Below are positions 8,162 through 15,258 of a stretch of 33,622 bases of DNA, in pieces. The position numbers and the translations under genes were made by a program. This DNA comes from Flavobacteriales bacterium (GTDB lineage: Bacteria > Bacteroidota > Bacteroidia > Flavobacteriales > Flavobacteriaceae): positions 1-33,622 of the forward strand of contig JAMOVT010000077.1 in assembly GCA_027061855.1 (NCBI GenBank). The letters run 5' to 3'. How positions within the stretch are numbered: the stretch's first letter is position 1; each line of letters starts with the position of its first letter. The notes under the pieces are model-generated. The model did not search any database. It worked only from the letters and a program-made list of their open reading frames with translations, and had not been told where the DNA came from.

Positions 8162-8207
8162 ACTAAATATTTCATTTAAAGAACAGTTAATAATTTGTTT
8201 GATTGGT

Positions 8208-8594
8208 TTAACGTTTGGAGAATTGGAATTTCTTACGTGCTTTGGGTTGACCGTATTTTTTACGCTCTACCATACGAGGATCACGAGTCAACAATTTTTC
8301 TTGTTTTAACAAGGGTTTGTACTCGGGATTTACCTCCACCAATGCACGGGCAATTCCTAATTTCAACGCATCTGCTTGACCGGTTACTCCACCTCCTTTG
8401 ATAGTGGCTTTAACATCGAATTTTCCTTCTGTTTCGGTTACATTAAAAGGCAATAAAATTGCTTTTTGATGAGTTGGAACAGTGAAGTATTCTGTAAAAT
8501 CTTTGCCGTTAACAATGATTTTTCCGGTTCCTTCGTTCATGAAAACTCGCGCAACAGAGGTCTTTCTTCTTCCGATAGTGTGAATTGTATCCAT
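8208..8594 (-). CDS. rpsI: 30S ribosomal protein S9
   Basis: A 128-residue S9 with the expected start (HTIGRRKTSVARV) and the conserved basic C-terminus ending in QFSKR, the tail that reaches the ribosomal P site. GGGVTGQADALKLGIARAL is the other family block. The start codon overlaps the rplM stop by one base (TAATG), which implies translational coupling. Confidence 0.98.
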   Translation of the reverse strand: MDTIHTIGRRKTSVARVFMNEGTGKIIVNGKDFTEYFTVPTHQKAILLPFNVTETEGKFDVKATIKGGGVTGQADALKLGIARALVEVNPEYKPLLKQEKLLTRDPRMVERKKYGQPKARKKFQFSKR

Positions 8595-9049
8595 TATTTA
8601 AATTTGTTTAAATCGATTTTCTTAGGTTTTTGTGCTTCTTGCTTATGCTCAGCTCCTGCATATACATAAAGATTTTTGTAAATCTTACGGCCTAATTTAT
8701 TTTTAGGCAACATTCCTTTGACGGCAACTTCTACCATTCTGATGGGATTTTTCTTCATCAATTCGGTGGCTGTCAATTCTCTTCTTCCACCCGGATATCC
8801 GGTGTGTCTTACATAAACCTTATCATTCCATTTGTTGCCTGATAATACGATTTTATCCGCATTAATCACCACAACATAATCTCCTGCATCTACATGAGGA
8901 GTGAAATTGGGTTTATGTTTTCCTCTGAGGAGTTTGGCTACTTTTGAAGCCAATCGCCCTAATGTCTGTCCTTCGGCATCAACAAGCAACCACTCTTTGT
9001 TGGCAGTCTGCTCGTTTGCTGAAATTGTTTTGTAACTTAATGTATTCAC
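8594..9049 (-). CDS. rplM: 50S ribosomal protein L13
   Basis: A 151-residue L13. Conserved blocks include [26 protein letters not shown] and [13 protein letters not shown] place the start at the GTG at 9049 (giving NTLSYKTIS) because L13 proteins of Flavobacteria begin at this point. An in-frame TTG three codons upstream (9058) is the alternative; no ATG is available. The promoter at 9094-9123 is close to consensus. It is the first gene of the rplM-rpsI operon, possibly continuing into rpsB-tsf. Confidence 0.96.
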   Translation of the reverse strand: MNTLSYKTISANEQTANKEWLLVDAEGQTLGRLASKVAKLLRGKHKPNFTPHVDAGDYVVVINADKIVLSGNKWNDKVYVRHTGYPGGRRELTATELMKKNPIRMVEVAVKGMLPKNKLGRKIYKNLYVYAGAEHKQEAQKPKKIDLNKFK

Positions 9050-9093
9050 GCTCTTCAATTTTAATTATAAAAATTCGCTTCTAAAACGGTTTG

Positions 9094-9124
9094 CAAAGTT
9101 ATGAATATTATTTTTAAATACAAA
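9094..9124 (-). promoter_or_regulatory. Promoter of rplM-rpsI
   Basis: On the minus strand TTTTG (ending at 9121) is followed by 19 bp and TAACTTTG (9101-9094), a match to the TTG-N19-TAnnTTTG consensus. It lies 44 bp before the GTG start of rplM. Confidence 0.75.
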
Positions 9125-9167
9125 ACATATTCTGTTATAAGTTTTTAACGAATTTGGCACCTTGTAA

Positions 9168-9185
9168 AATCTCTGAAAAGAGCTA
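9168..9185 (-). terminator. Weak hairpin after the nor operon
   Basis: On the minus strand CTCT-TTTC-AGAG (9182-9171) forms a 4-bp stem followed by ATTTTAC, 3 bp after the norF stop. This is a poor terminator, but it is the only hairpin between norF and the rplM promoter. Confidence 0.25.
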
Positions 9186-9443
9186 TCACTTATATAAAAT
9201 CAGACCGACTGTCAAAATAAAAAGACTGATATATATTACCAGAATATTTTTCCAAAAGGGATGCGCCTTTTTCATCTCCATAAACTGAAAAGCTACCAGT
9301 AAAAATTTGATTCCGGCAAATATTAAGATTGCAATAGTGGCATAAAAAATATAAGGAGAATAATTGGAAAGTAATCCCGAAAGAAGAGTAAGGAAGTAGA
9401 GTATAATAATGGTATGTTTATTTGTTAATTTCATATGTTTCAT
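9186..9443 (-). CDS. norF: COX4-type small membrane subunit, NorF-like
   Basis: An 85-residue membrane protein with three predicted helices (about residues 11-28, 31-52 and 65-84). The loop motif FQFMEMKKAHPFWK resembles the F-M-E-x-K...H...W block of prokaryotic cytochrome oxidase subunit IV-type proteins, the family that includes NorF. It starts one base after the norE stop (TAAAATG). A second in-frame ATG at 9434 is an alternative start. NorF is an accessory, non-catalytic partner of NorE needed for full NO reductase activity in some denitrifiers. The assignment rests on topology plus position. Confidence 0.7.
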   Translation of the reverse strand: MKHMKLTNKHTIIILYFLTLLSGLLSNYSPYIFYATIAILIFAGIKFLLVAFQFMEMKKAHPFWKNILVIYISLFILTVGLILYK

Positions 9444-9444
9444 T

Positions 9445-10023
9445 TTAAAAAATCAGATATAATAAAGGGAAAAGCAATAGCCAAATTAAATCTACCATAT
9501 GCCAGAAGTGGGCACCTGTTTCAAAACTTTCCGGAGAAATCGGTGACTTAACGGATTTTAAACCTTTGTACATGAAAGCCAAGATGATTACCCCTACCAT
9601 TACATGCACCACATGAAAACCGGTTAATAACCAGTAAAAAGTGAAAAAAGAATTGTATTCCAATCCTATTCCGTGTTCTATTTTCTCATAGTATTCAACC
9701 CCTTTTAAAATCAAAAATGATATACCGCTTAAAATTGCTATTGCGGTATAAAATGATGCTTTCGTAAGATTATTTTTCTTTATAAATCTGACTGCTTCCG
9801 CCATAAAAAAACCTCCTGTGAGCAAAAAAAGAGTATTTATTACTCCGTAAGTGGAATTTAACATCAAGCGAGAAGAATGGTAAACTTCCGGATTACTTTT
9901 ACTACTGACCACCATTGCAATCAAGGCAATACCAAAAGTGAGGAGTTCCAACAATATAATAATCCAAATCAAAATTCCTCCGGGAGGATAATATATGTTT
10001 TTATAATTTATATTTTCTTTCAT
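9445..10023 (-). CDS. norE: Cytochrome c oxidase subunit III family protein, NorE
   Basis: A 192-residue integral membrane protein with five predicted helices (about 15-38, 58-80, 88-110, 127-152 and 172-192). The COX3 family motifs are GFHVVHVMVGVI (residues 135-146) and HFWHMVDLIWLLLFPLLY (172-189). Five helices, with the first two of canonical COX3 missing, is the NorE form rather than an oxidase subunit. Lying 2 bp after norD and directly before norF, it belongs to the NO reductase cluster. NorE has no metal centre; its role is support of NorCB activity or assembly. Confidence 0.88.
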   Translation of the reverse strand: MKENINYKNIYYPPGGILIWIIILLELLTFGIALIAMVVSSKSNPEVYHSSRLMLNSTYGVINTLFLLTGGFFMAEAVRFIKKNNLTKASFYTAIAILSGISFLILKGVEYYEKIEHGIGLEYNSFFTFYWLLTGFHVVHVMVGVIILAFMYKGLKSVKSPISPESFETGAHFWHMVDLIWLLLFPLLYLIF

Positions 10024-10025
10024 AT

Positions 10026-11807
10026 TTAACGTTTTATTTTTTCAAATAATAGCACCATTGCTTCAAGCAGTTCTTGTGGCGTACTCATAATTTTATATTG
10101 ATTTATTCCAAACATCTGCGGCAAATAATATTTGGCTTCGGCTTCAATTGCCAAAGCATAGGTTTGAATATTTTTCATTTTCAATTCTCGCAATGCTTGT
10201 TTTACATCCTGAATTCCATATTTTCCTTCGTATTTATCATAATCATTCGGTTTTCCGTCGGAAATTAAAATTACCCATTTGTTTTTTGCCTCTCTTTTTT
10301 CCAATAAGCTACCCGAATGCCGCATCGCAGTTCCTATACGGGTATAGCCTTGCGGTTCAATCTCTCCTATTTTATACCTGCCACGCTCCCATGTTTCATC
10401 AAAATCTTTGATTGTTAAATAGGTGGAATAATTTCTGGTTTTGGAAAAAAAGGCCTGAATGGAAAAATCCACACGATATTCATTCAGTATCTCTCCGAAT
10501 AAAATAGAAACCTGCTTTTCTATATCTATTACCCTGTTTCCGGCCACATACCCGTCACTGGAAAGGCTTATATCCAGTAAAATAAGCATGGAAATATCTT
10601 TTTCTGTTTTTCGTTTTGAAAGATAAATTTTTTCTTCGGGAGTCCGTTTGGTAAGAATATCCGTCAAATAATCGGTTACGGCATCAAGATCGAAATGTTC
10701 TCCTTCAAATTGCCTTTTTTGTTCGGTATATCTATTATGAATATTGGCCAACATCTTCCTCAGTCCTACTAAGACGGTCTTATTTTCAGATAAAGTATTT
10801 TTGTAATAAGAAGGATTTACTGAAAGAATATTTTTAGGATACAGTTTGCAATAGTCCTTTTTATATTTTGAGGTTTTATAATCCCATTCATCATAGGTTA
10901 AATATTTGTCTTTCGAAGATATTTCAGCACTTTCTGACACATTAATATTCTCTAAAAATTCGGTTTCATAAACCGAGTGCGTTTCTTCATCTGTTCTAAT
11001 CATACTTGACATGCTCAGTTCGTCCAAAGCATTCTTATGCGTTTCAAGCTCATCACTTCCATCAAAATCTTTCCAAATACCCCCTTGATGCTCCTCCAAG
11101 GTTTCTATTTTCTCATAATAATTATGAACCACCTGATCTTCCTGTTGTTTTTTATCCAATTGGCGAATTTTCATTTCCTCTACCCCTTTGAGTTTTAAGG
11201 TCGTCTTTATCTCTTCTTGAATCGCTTTTTTTACTTTTTCATTTATTTCTTTTAATGGATTGCTACTACTCTCATGGGTATTATTCATCCATTTCCCATA
11301 TAAAAATTTGAGCTGAGACTCCTCTTTTTTTTGGTTCCCGTTTTCAAAAAAATGAAGCATCCTTTTATGTATTTTTTCCATAGCAGGAAATTCAGAAAAC
11401 ATCTTTGCTAATACCAAAGGAGCCGTTTCAATGGCTTTTTGTCGGGATTTTTCCAAAGAAATTTCCGTATCATCAGCGTTCCAATTCAGAGCGGCTTTTT
11501 TTTGATAAGAAAGAAAAAGAGTACGGAAAAGATAGAATTCGAAGTTTTCTTCGTAGGAATCAAAAAACGCGGAATATGCCGGTAAAAAAAAGTTATTATT
11601 CTTGTAGCCTCCTTCTTCTTTGGCAATGAATATATCAATGGGCTCTCCGGTGATTGCTCGTGCCAGAACCATCATTCTGGTTTTAATTTTTTCCAATAAT
11701 ACCGTGGAGGATGAATTTAATATAGCCTCTTTATTTTTCTTTTCCAGCTTTTCTTTGCCTTTATAAAAACCGGCAAAGACATTTTCCAAAATCTCATCCC
11801 AACTCAT
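10026..11807 (-). CDS. norD: NorD, VWA-domain protein for NO reductase maturation
   Basis: A 593-residue protein with a C-terminal von Willebrand A domain (about residues 400-593). The MIDAS metal site is visible: Asp412-x-Ser414-x-Ser416 (DISLS), Thr489 in GYTRIG, and Asp517 in ISDGKP. The long N-terminal part is charged and acidic, as in other NorD/CbbO proteins. With the MoxR-type ATPase NorQ, encoded 4 bp upstream, it forms a chaperone pair thought to insert the non-haem iron (FeB) into NorB. Length is close to typical NorD. Cytosolic, no signal peptide. Confidence 0.92.
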   Translation of the reverse strand: MSWDEILENVFAGFYKGKEKLEKKNKEAILNSSSTVLLEKIKTRMMVLARAITGEPIDIFIAKEEGGYKNNNFFLPAYSAFFDSYEENFEFYLFRTLFLSYQKKAALNWNADDTEISLEKSRQKAIETAPLVLAKMFSEFPAMEKIHKRMLHFFENGNQKKEESQLKFLYGKWMNNTHESSSNPLKEINEKVKKAIQEEIKTTLKLKGVEEMKIRQLDKKQQEDQVVHNYYEKIETLEEHQGGIWKDFDGSDELETHKNALDELSMSSMIRTDEETHSVYETEFLENINVSESAEISSKDKYLTYDEWDYKTSKYKKDYCKLYPKNILSVNPSYYKNTLSENKTVLVGLRKMLANIHNRYTEQKRQFEGEHFDLDAVTDYLTDILTKRTPEEKIYLSKRKTEKDISMLILLDISLSSDGYVAGNRVIDIEKQVSILFGEILNEYRVDFSIQAFFSKTRNYSTYLTIKDFDETWERGRYKIGEIEPQGYTRIGTAMRHSGSLLEKREAKNKWVILISDGKPNDYDKYEGKYGIQDVKQALRELKMKNIQTYALAIEAEAKYYLPQMFGINQYKIMSTPQELLEAMVLLFEKIKR

Positions 11808-11811
11808 AATA

Positions 11812-12582
11812 TTAAATCAATAAATCGGTCAAATCTTTTAAAGCTTCTATAATCTCAGGTTCATCACTGAGGGGTTCTATTACCGCTACGTGTACGGATA
11901 ATCTTTTAGGCAAACCACTTTGAATTAATTTGGCAGCATCCACTAATAATCGCGTGGAAACGGTTTCCGACAACCCTATTTCTGTCAAGTTTCTTATTTT
12001 GGTTCCTATTTTTACTAATTTTGCTGCAATTTTAGGATCCACACCACTTTCATTGATGAGAATTTCTTTTTCGATTTCGGGTTTCGGATAAGTAAAACTC
12101 ATGGAAACAAATCTTTGTTTGGTAGAAGGTTTTAATTCTTTAAAGCCTCGCTGATAACCGGGATTAAAAGAGGCAACCAACATAAAATCCGGATGGGCTT
12201 TGATCCTCTCTCCTAATTTATCGATATATAATTCTCTTCGGTGATCCGTTAAGGGATGTATAGCTACAATTACATCGGGGCGTGCTTCGGCTATTTCATC
12301 CAAATAAATAATTTTTCCCTGTTTTACAGCACGCGTTAAAGGACCGTCAACCCAGACAGTTTCCGCTCCTTTAATAATAAATCTCCCTACCAGGTCAGTA
12401 GAAGAAGTCTCTTCATTACAGGCAACGGTAATTAAATCTTTATCGAGTTTCTCTGCCATATATTCTACAAAACGCGATTTTCCCGTTCCTGTGGGACCTT
12501 TTAATAAAAAAGGCAATTTATTTTTATAGGTCTTTTCAAAAACCTCTATTTCTTTTCCAATAGGGTGATAATATATGCTCAT
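11812..12582 (-). CDS. norQ: NorQ, MoxR-type AAA+ ATPase
   Basis: A 256-residue AAA+ ATPase of the CbbQ/NirQ/NorQ group. Walker A is GPTGTGKS (residues 29-36) and Walker B is IIYLDE (91-96). The stretch HPDFMLVASFNPGYQRG is the sensor-1 region typical of this group. It powers activation of NO reductase together with NorD, which follows after 4 bp. The gene is separated from norB by 91 bp containing a strong hairpin, the only sizeable gap in the nor cluster. Confidence 0.95.
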   Translation of the reverse strand: MSIYYHPIGKEIEVFEKTYKNKLPFLLKGPTGTGKSRFVEYMAEKLDKDLITVACNEETSSTDLVGRFIIKGAETVWVDGPLTRAVKQGKIIYLDEIAEARPDVIVAIHPLTDHRRELYIDKLGERIKAHPDFMLVASFNPGYQRGFKELKPSTKQRFVSMSFTYPKPEIEKEILINESGVDPKIAAKLVKIGTKIRNLTEIGLSETVSTRLLVDAAKLIQSGLPKRLSVHVAVIEPLSDEPEIIEALKDLTDLLI

Positions 12583-12605
12583 AATTTTTATTTAAACGGA
12601 AGTTT

Positions 12606-12636
12606 AAAAGAGATTGCAACTAGGGCAATCTCTTTT
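12606..12636 (-). terminator. Intra-operon hairpin between norB and norQ
   Basis: AAAAGAGATTGC (12606-12617), a 7-nt loop, and GCAATCTCTTTT (12625-12636) form a perfect 12-bp stem. On the minus strand the 3' arm ends in TTTT but no further U-tract follows, so termination is probably partial. It lies 37 bp after the norB stop and may protect the 3' end of a norCB transcript. Confidence 0.65.
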
Positions 12637-12673
12637 ATTGTTTCACACACTCACTATAATAAATATAGTATTA

Positions 12674-14005
12674 TTAATTTTCCAACGCCTCATCAGTTGG
12701 CAAACCATATTTAATAAAATTAATCATATATAAGATTAATCCGGTAGTTAAAATAGTGGCGCCGATGATTACTACCCAAAAATGCGGATAAAGTTTCTTT
12801 TGCACGTCTATAAAATCATATCCTAACATTCTTTCCAAGTATACCTGAGCCACACCGGCAGCAGCAAAAGCCGAGACCATAATAAAAATTCCGATATTGG
12901 AAAGCCAAAAAGCCAGTCTTCCACGCACATTGTCATAAAATTTTCTTCCGGTTAAATTAGGCATCGCATAAGTAATGATAGCAAAAACTATCATTGCATA
13001 GGCTCCCCAGAAAGCGAGATGGCCATGCATGTCCGTCACTAAGGTTCCGTGAGTATAAAGGTTTACCTGTGGCAATGTATGTGCAAGGCCTAATACTCCT
13101 GCTCCGAGAAAGGAAACAATTGCTGCCCCCAACGTCCAATAAATAGCCATCTTATTGGGGTGTTTTTTTTGTCCTTTTCTATACATATTTACCGCCCACA
13201 AAGTCATAGCCAAAAAAGCCAATGGCTCCAAAGCGGAAAAAATACCTCCCACAATCAACCAGATTTTGTTTACTCCTATATAATAATAATGGTGACCCGT
13301 TCCTAAAATACCGGATAAAAAAGTAAGCCCTATCACTACATAAAGCCATTTTTCTATTACCTCGCGATCCACACCGGTGAGTTTAATTAACAAGAAAGCC
13401 AAAATACCTCCCATTATCAATTCCCAGACTCCTTCTACCCAAAGGTGAACTACCCACCAGCGGAAAAAAGAATCTAAAGTTTGACTGTCAAATTGCAACA
13501 TACCCGGCAAATACAAAAGTGCAGCACCTACCAGCCCTCCGAATAATACCAAGGCAGTCGTGGTTTTTTTCTTTCCTTTGACAATCGTCATTAAAAGAAT
13601 TACAAGGAAAAGAATAACATTCAAAGCAACCAAATAATCCAATTCATGAGGAATTTCCAGAAATTTTCTTCCTTCCCACCAATTAAAATGAAAACCTGCC
13701 AGTGCAGCTACACCCACCACAGTTAAAGTAATCAATTGTATATAAGCCAAAAAAGGTTTCCATAGCTCGGTTTCGGCTTCTTCGGGAATAATATAATAGG
13801 CAGCCCCCATAAAACCGGCTAACAACCATACAACCAAAGTATTGATATGTACCGTATGAGCTGTATTAAAAGGAATCCATTTATGTAGTCCGTCATAACC
13901 CAGATGATCAAAACCCATGATAAAACCATAGGTCAATTGTATAGATAATAATAGCATAGATAAGGCCCAAAACCAGTATGCTACTTTTTGAGATTTATAT
14001 TTCAT
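12674..14005 (-). CDS. norB: Nitric oxide reductase subunit B, cytochrome c-dependent type
   Basis: A 443-residue integral membrane haem-copper-superfamily enzyme reducing 2 NO to N2O. Expected metal ligands are visible: haem b ligands His53 (TVHIN) and His329, haem b3 ligand His327 (MHGH), and FeB ligands His187, His238 and His239 (TGHH). Glu191 in HLWVEG is the NO-reductase-specific fourth FeB ligand, and Glu260 in SALEPL is also conserved. There is no N-terminal quinol-type extension and a separate norC lies 11 bp upstream, so this is cNor. About 12 helices are expected and length is normal. No cross-linked His-Tyr motif of oxidases is present. Confidence 0.96.
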   Translation of the reverse strand: MKYKSQKVAYWFWALSMLLLSIQLTYGFIMGFDHLGYDGLHKWIPFNTAHTVHINTLVVWLLAGFMGAAYYIIPEEAETELWKPFLAYIQLITLTVVGVAALAGFHFNWWEGRKFLEIPHELDYLVALNVILFLVILLMTIVKGKKKTTTALVLFGGLVGAALLYLPGMLQFDSQTLDSFFRWWVVHLWVEGVWELIMGGILAFLLIKLTGVDREVIEKWLYVVIGLTFLSGILGTGHHYYYIGVNKIWLIVGGIFSALEPLAFLAMTLWAVNMYRKGQKKHPNKMAIYWTLGAAIVSFLGAGVLGLAHTLPQVNLYTHGTLVTDMHGHLAFWGAYAMIVFAIITYAMPNLTGRKFYDNVRGRLAFWLSNIGIFIMVSAFAAAGVAQVYLERMLGYDFIDVQKKLYPHFWVVIIGATILTTGLILYMINFIKYGLPTDEALEN

Positions 14006-14016
14006 AGTGATAATTT

Positions 14017-14457
14017 TTAGTCGTTAGATTTCATTAAGTCCTTTGATAAAGGCGATACTTTCCGGTCGACCTTTTCAAAGCCGTTGAGGTCTTTATTGCC
14101 AATCCATTTGAAAAAAGCTATCAAATCATCAGCTTCTTCTTCAGAAAAACCATAGGCAACCATTTTTCTTCCTTTTGGATTCCAAGGAGTAGGAGATACC
14201 AAAACGGATTTTACATAGGGTTCTCCCCTACGGTCTATTACACGGGTTAACTCCGGAGCATAATAAGCCCCTTCTCCCATTATTGTATGACATCCCATAC
14301 AATTGTTTTTCTCCCAAAGATGTTTTCCGGATGCTACATCCTGAGGAATATCAGTCCTAACTTGCTTCAGCGAGTATATTGTCAAAGCGATAAATATCGC
14401 AAATGTGACAAAAGTTCCCACTAAAAAGAACATTTTTGCTTGTTGTTTTGTGAACAT
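14017..14457 (-). CDS. norC: Nitric oxide reductase subunit C, cytochrome c
   Basis: A 146-residue membrane-anchored c-type cytochrome that passes electrons to NorB. It has a single N-terminal helix (about residues 9-30) and a periplasmic haem domain with Cys53-x-x-Cys56-His57 (CMGCH). Met99 in GRKMVAYGF is the likely sixth haem ligand. The segment HTIMGEGAYYAPELTRV is a NorC hallmark. It is the first gene of the operon; a candidate promoter and palindromic operator lie directly upstream. Confidence 0.95.
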   Translation of the reverse strand: MFTKQQAKMFFLVGTFVTFAIFIALTIYSLKQVRTDIPQDVASGKHLWEKNNCMGCHTIMGEGAYYAPELTRVIDRRGEPYVKSVLVSPTPWNPKGRKMVAYGFSEEEADDLIAFFKWIGNKDLNGFEKVDRKVSPLSKDLMKSND

Positions 14458-14483
14458 AATAAATTAATTTTGGTTAAATAATT

Positions 14484-14503
14484 AAAAGACTAATTAATCT
14501 TTT
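14484..14503. promoter_or_regulatory. Palindromic operator candidate upstream of norC
   Basis: A 20-bp inverted repeat centred between 14493 and 14494; 18 of 20 bases are symmetric, the only mismatch being 14490 against 14497. The core half-site reads AAGA(C/T)TAA. It lies 26 bp before the norC ATG, just downstream of the -7-like element, where a bound protein would block transcription. The AAGAT...ATCTT ends resemble NsrR sites of other phyla. The adjacent Rrf2 protein is the natural candidate ligand (inference). Confidence 0.55.
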
Positions 14504-14510
14504 ATATTCA

Positions 14511-14518
14511 CAAGTTTA
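14511..14518 (-). promoter_or_regulatory. Probable -7 element of the nor operon
   Basis: The minus strand reads TAAACTTG, one mismatch from TAnnTTTG. No TTG is found at 19 bp, so the promoter would be weak without help. Transcription would begin at or inside the palindrome at 14484-14503. Confidence 0.4.
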
Positions 14519-14566
14519 CTAAAAAGCATTGATCCACAGAATGATAAAAATCATATTTTTACAGGA

Positions 14567-15028
14567 TTAATCCTCCAAGAAATTTTTTTTCACTCCTTTT
14601 AAGGAAAGATAAGCTCCATTTTTCTTTACTTCTTCTGCAAATTCTTTAATACTTTGATTTTTGAATTTTGCAAGCAAAGCTTCTTTAAAAGGAGCGACGA
14701 TAAAATGAACGGGGCAAGGATTTTCATCACTGCATTGCGGCAAACCTAAAAAACAACCGTCAAAAATATCTTCGGATTCGATTTCATTAAGGATGGAACA
14801 AATGTTATTTGTTAAATTTTGCTCAGTAGTAAAAAAACCACCATTCGGTCCTTTTGAAGAAGAGATGATTTTGGATTTGGCTAATTGTTGTAATAATTTG
14901 GCAATGAATGGTTGTGGAATTTCTAATTCCTCAGCTATATATTTAGCTCCGAAACGTTTCTTAGAGGAACTATTTTCAGCAAGATATAAAACAGCCCTGA
15001 TGGCGTATTTTGAAGCATTTGAAAGCAT
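14567..15028 (-). CDS. Rrf2-family transcriptional regulator, probable Fe-S/NO sensor
   Basis: A 153-residue Rrf2 protein. The N-terminal winged helix-turn-helix spans about residues 1-70 (ASKYAIRAVLYLAENS; IPQPFIAKLLQQLAKSKII; SSKGPNGGFF with the wing). Three cysteines at 92, 99 and 105 sit where IscR and NsrR bind an iron-sulfur cluster; the spacing C-x6-C-x5-C is close to theirs. The Asp8 ligand known in Streptomyces NsrR is not present (Tyr8 here). The gene lies 109 bp upstream of norC in the same orientation, so it most likely controls the nor operon in response to NO. It could instead be an IscR-like regulator; the position argues against that. Confidence 0.85.
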   Translation of the reverse strand: MLSNASKYAIRAVLYLAENSSSKKRFGAKYIAEELEIPQPFIAKLLQQLAKSKIISSSKGPNGGFFTTEQNLTNNICSILNEIESEDIFDGCFLGLPQCSDENPCPVHFIVAPFKEALLAKFKNQSIKEFAEEVKKNGAYLSLKGVKKNFLED

Positions 15029-15045
15029 AATTTTATTTAAGCAAT

Positions 15046-15053
15046 CAAAAATA
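15046..15053 (-). promoter_or_regulatory. Probable -7 element of the rrf2 gene
   Basis: The minus strand reads TATTTTTG, matching TAnnTTTG, 17 bp before the regulator's ATG. No TTG at 19 bp, so support is partial. If used, the leader would be very short. Confidence 0.35.
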
Positions 15054-15079
15054 AGAAAAAATCAGTAATAAAATATGAT

Positions 15080-15247
15080 TTAATCTTCTTTTGCAAAATG
15101 AATGATAATCAAAAGCAAGCTCAACAAAAAGAAAAAAATAGCTGCGTATAAAACATAATTCATATATGGCCAACCTACAAAATCTCCAATAGATGCAATC
15201 AAAAATAATTGAAGACTGAATGCAATAAAAAGTTTCACTTTTTTCAT
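15080..15247 (-). CDS. Small two-helix membrane protein, 55 residues
   Basis: A complete reading frame from an ATG at 15247 to a TAA at 15082-15080. It starts MKKVKLFIAFSLQLFLIA and ends in HFAKED. Two hydrophobic helices (about residues 6-19 and 32-51) are joined by a short loop GDFVGWPYMN; the N-terminus is basic and the C-terminus charged. It begins 11 bp after the dgt stop on the same strand and ends 51 bp before the Rrf2 gene. The clean alternation of basic end, helix, loop and helix argues for a real gene. I do not recognise the family. It may travel with dgt or be an accessory to the nor block. Confidence 0.6.
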   Translation of the reverse strand: MKKVKLFIAFSLQLFLIASIGDFVGWPYMNYVLYAAIFFFLLSLLLIIIHFAKED

Positions 15248-15258
15248 CCTAATAGTTT

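Noticed and set aside
12654-12668. Inverted repeat CTATA...TATAG near the norB stop.
   Set aside because: A 5-bp AT-only stem is too weak to support a feature.
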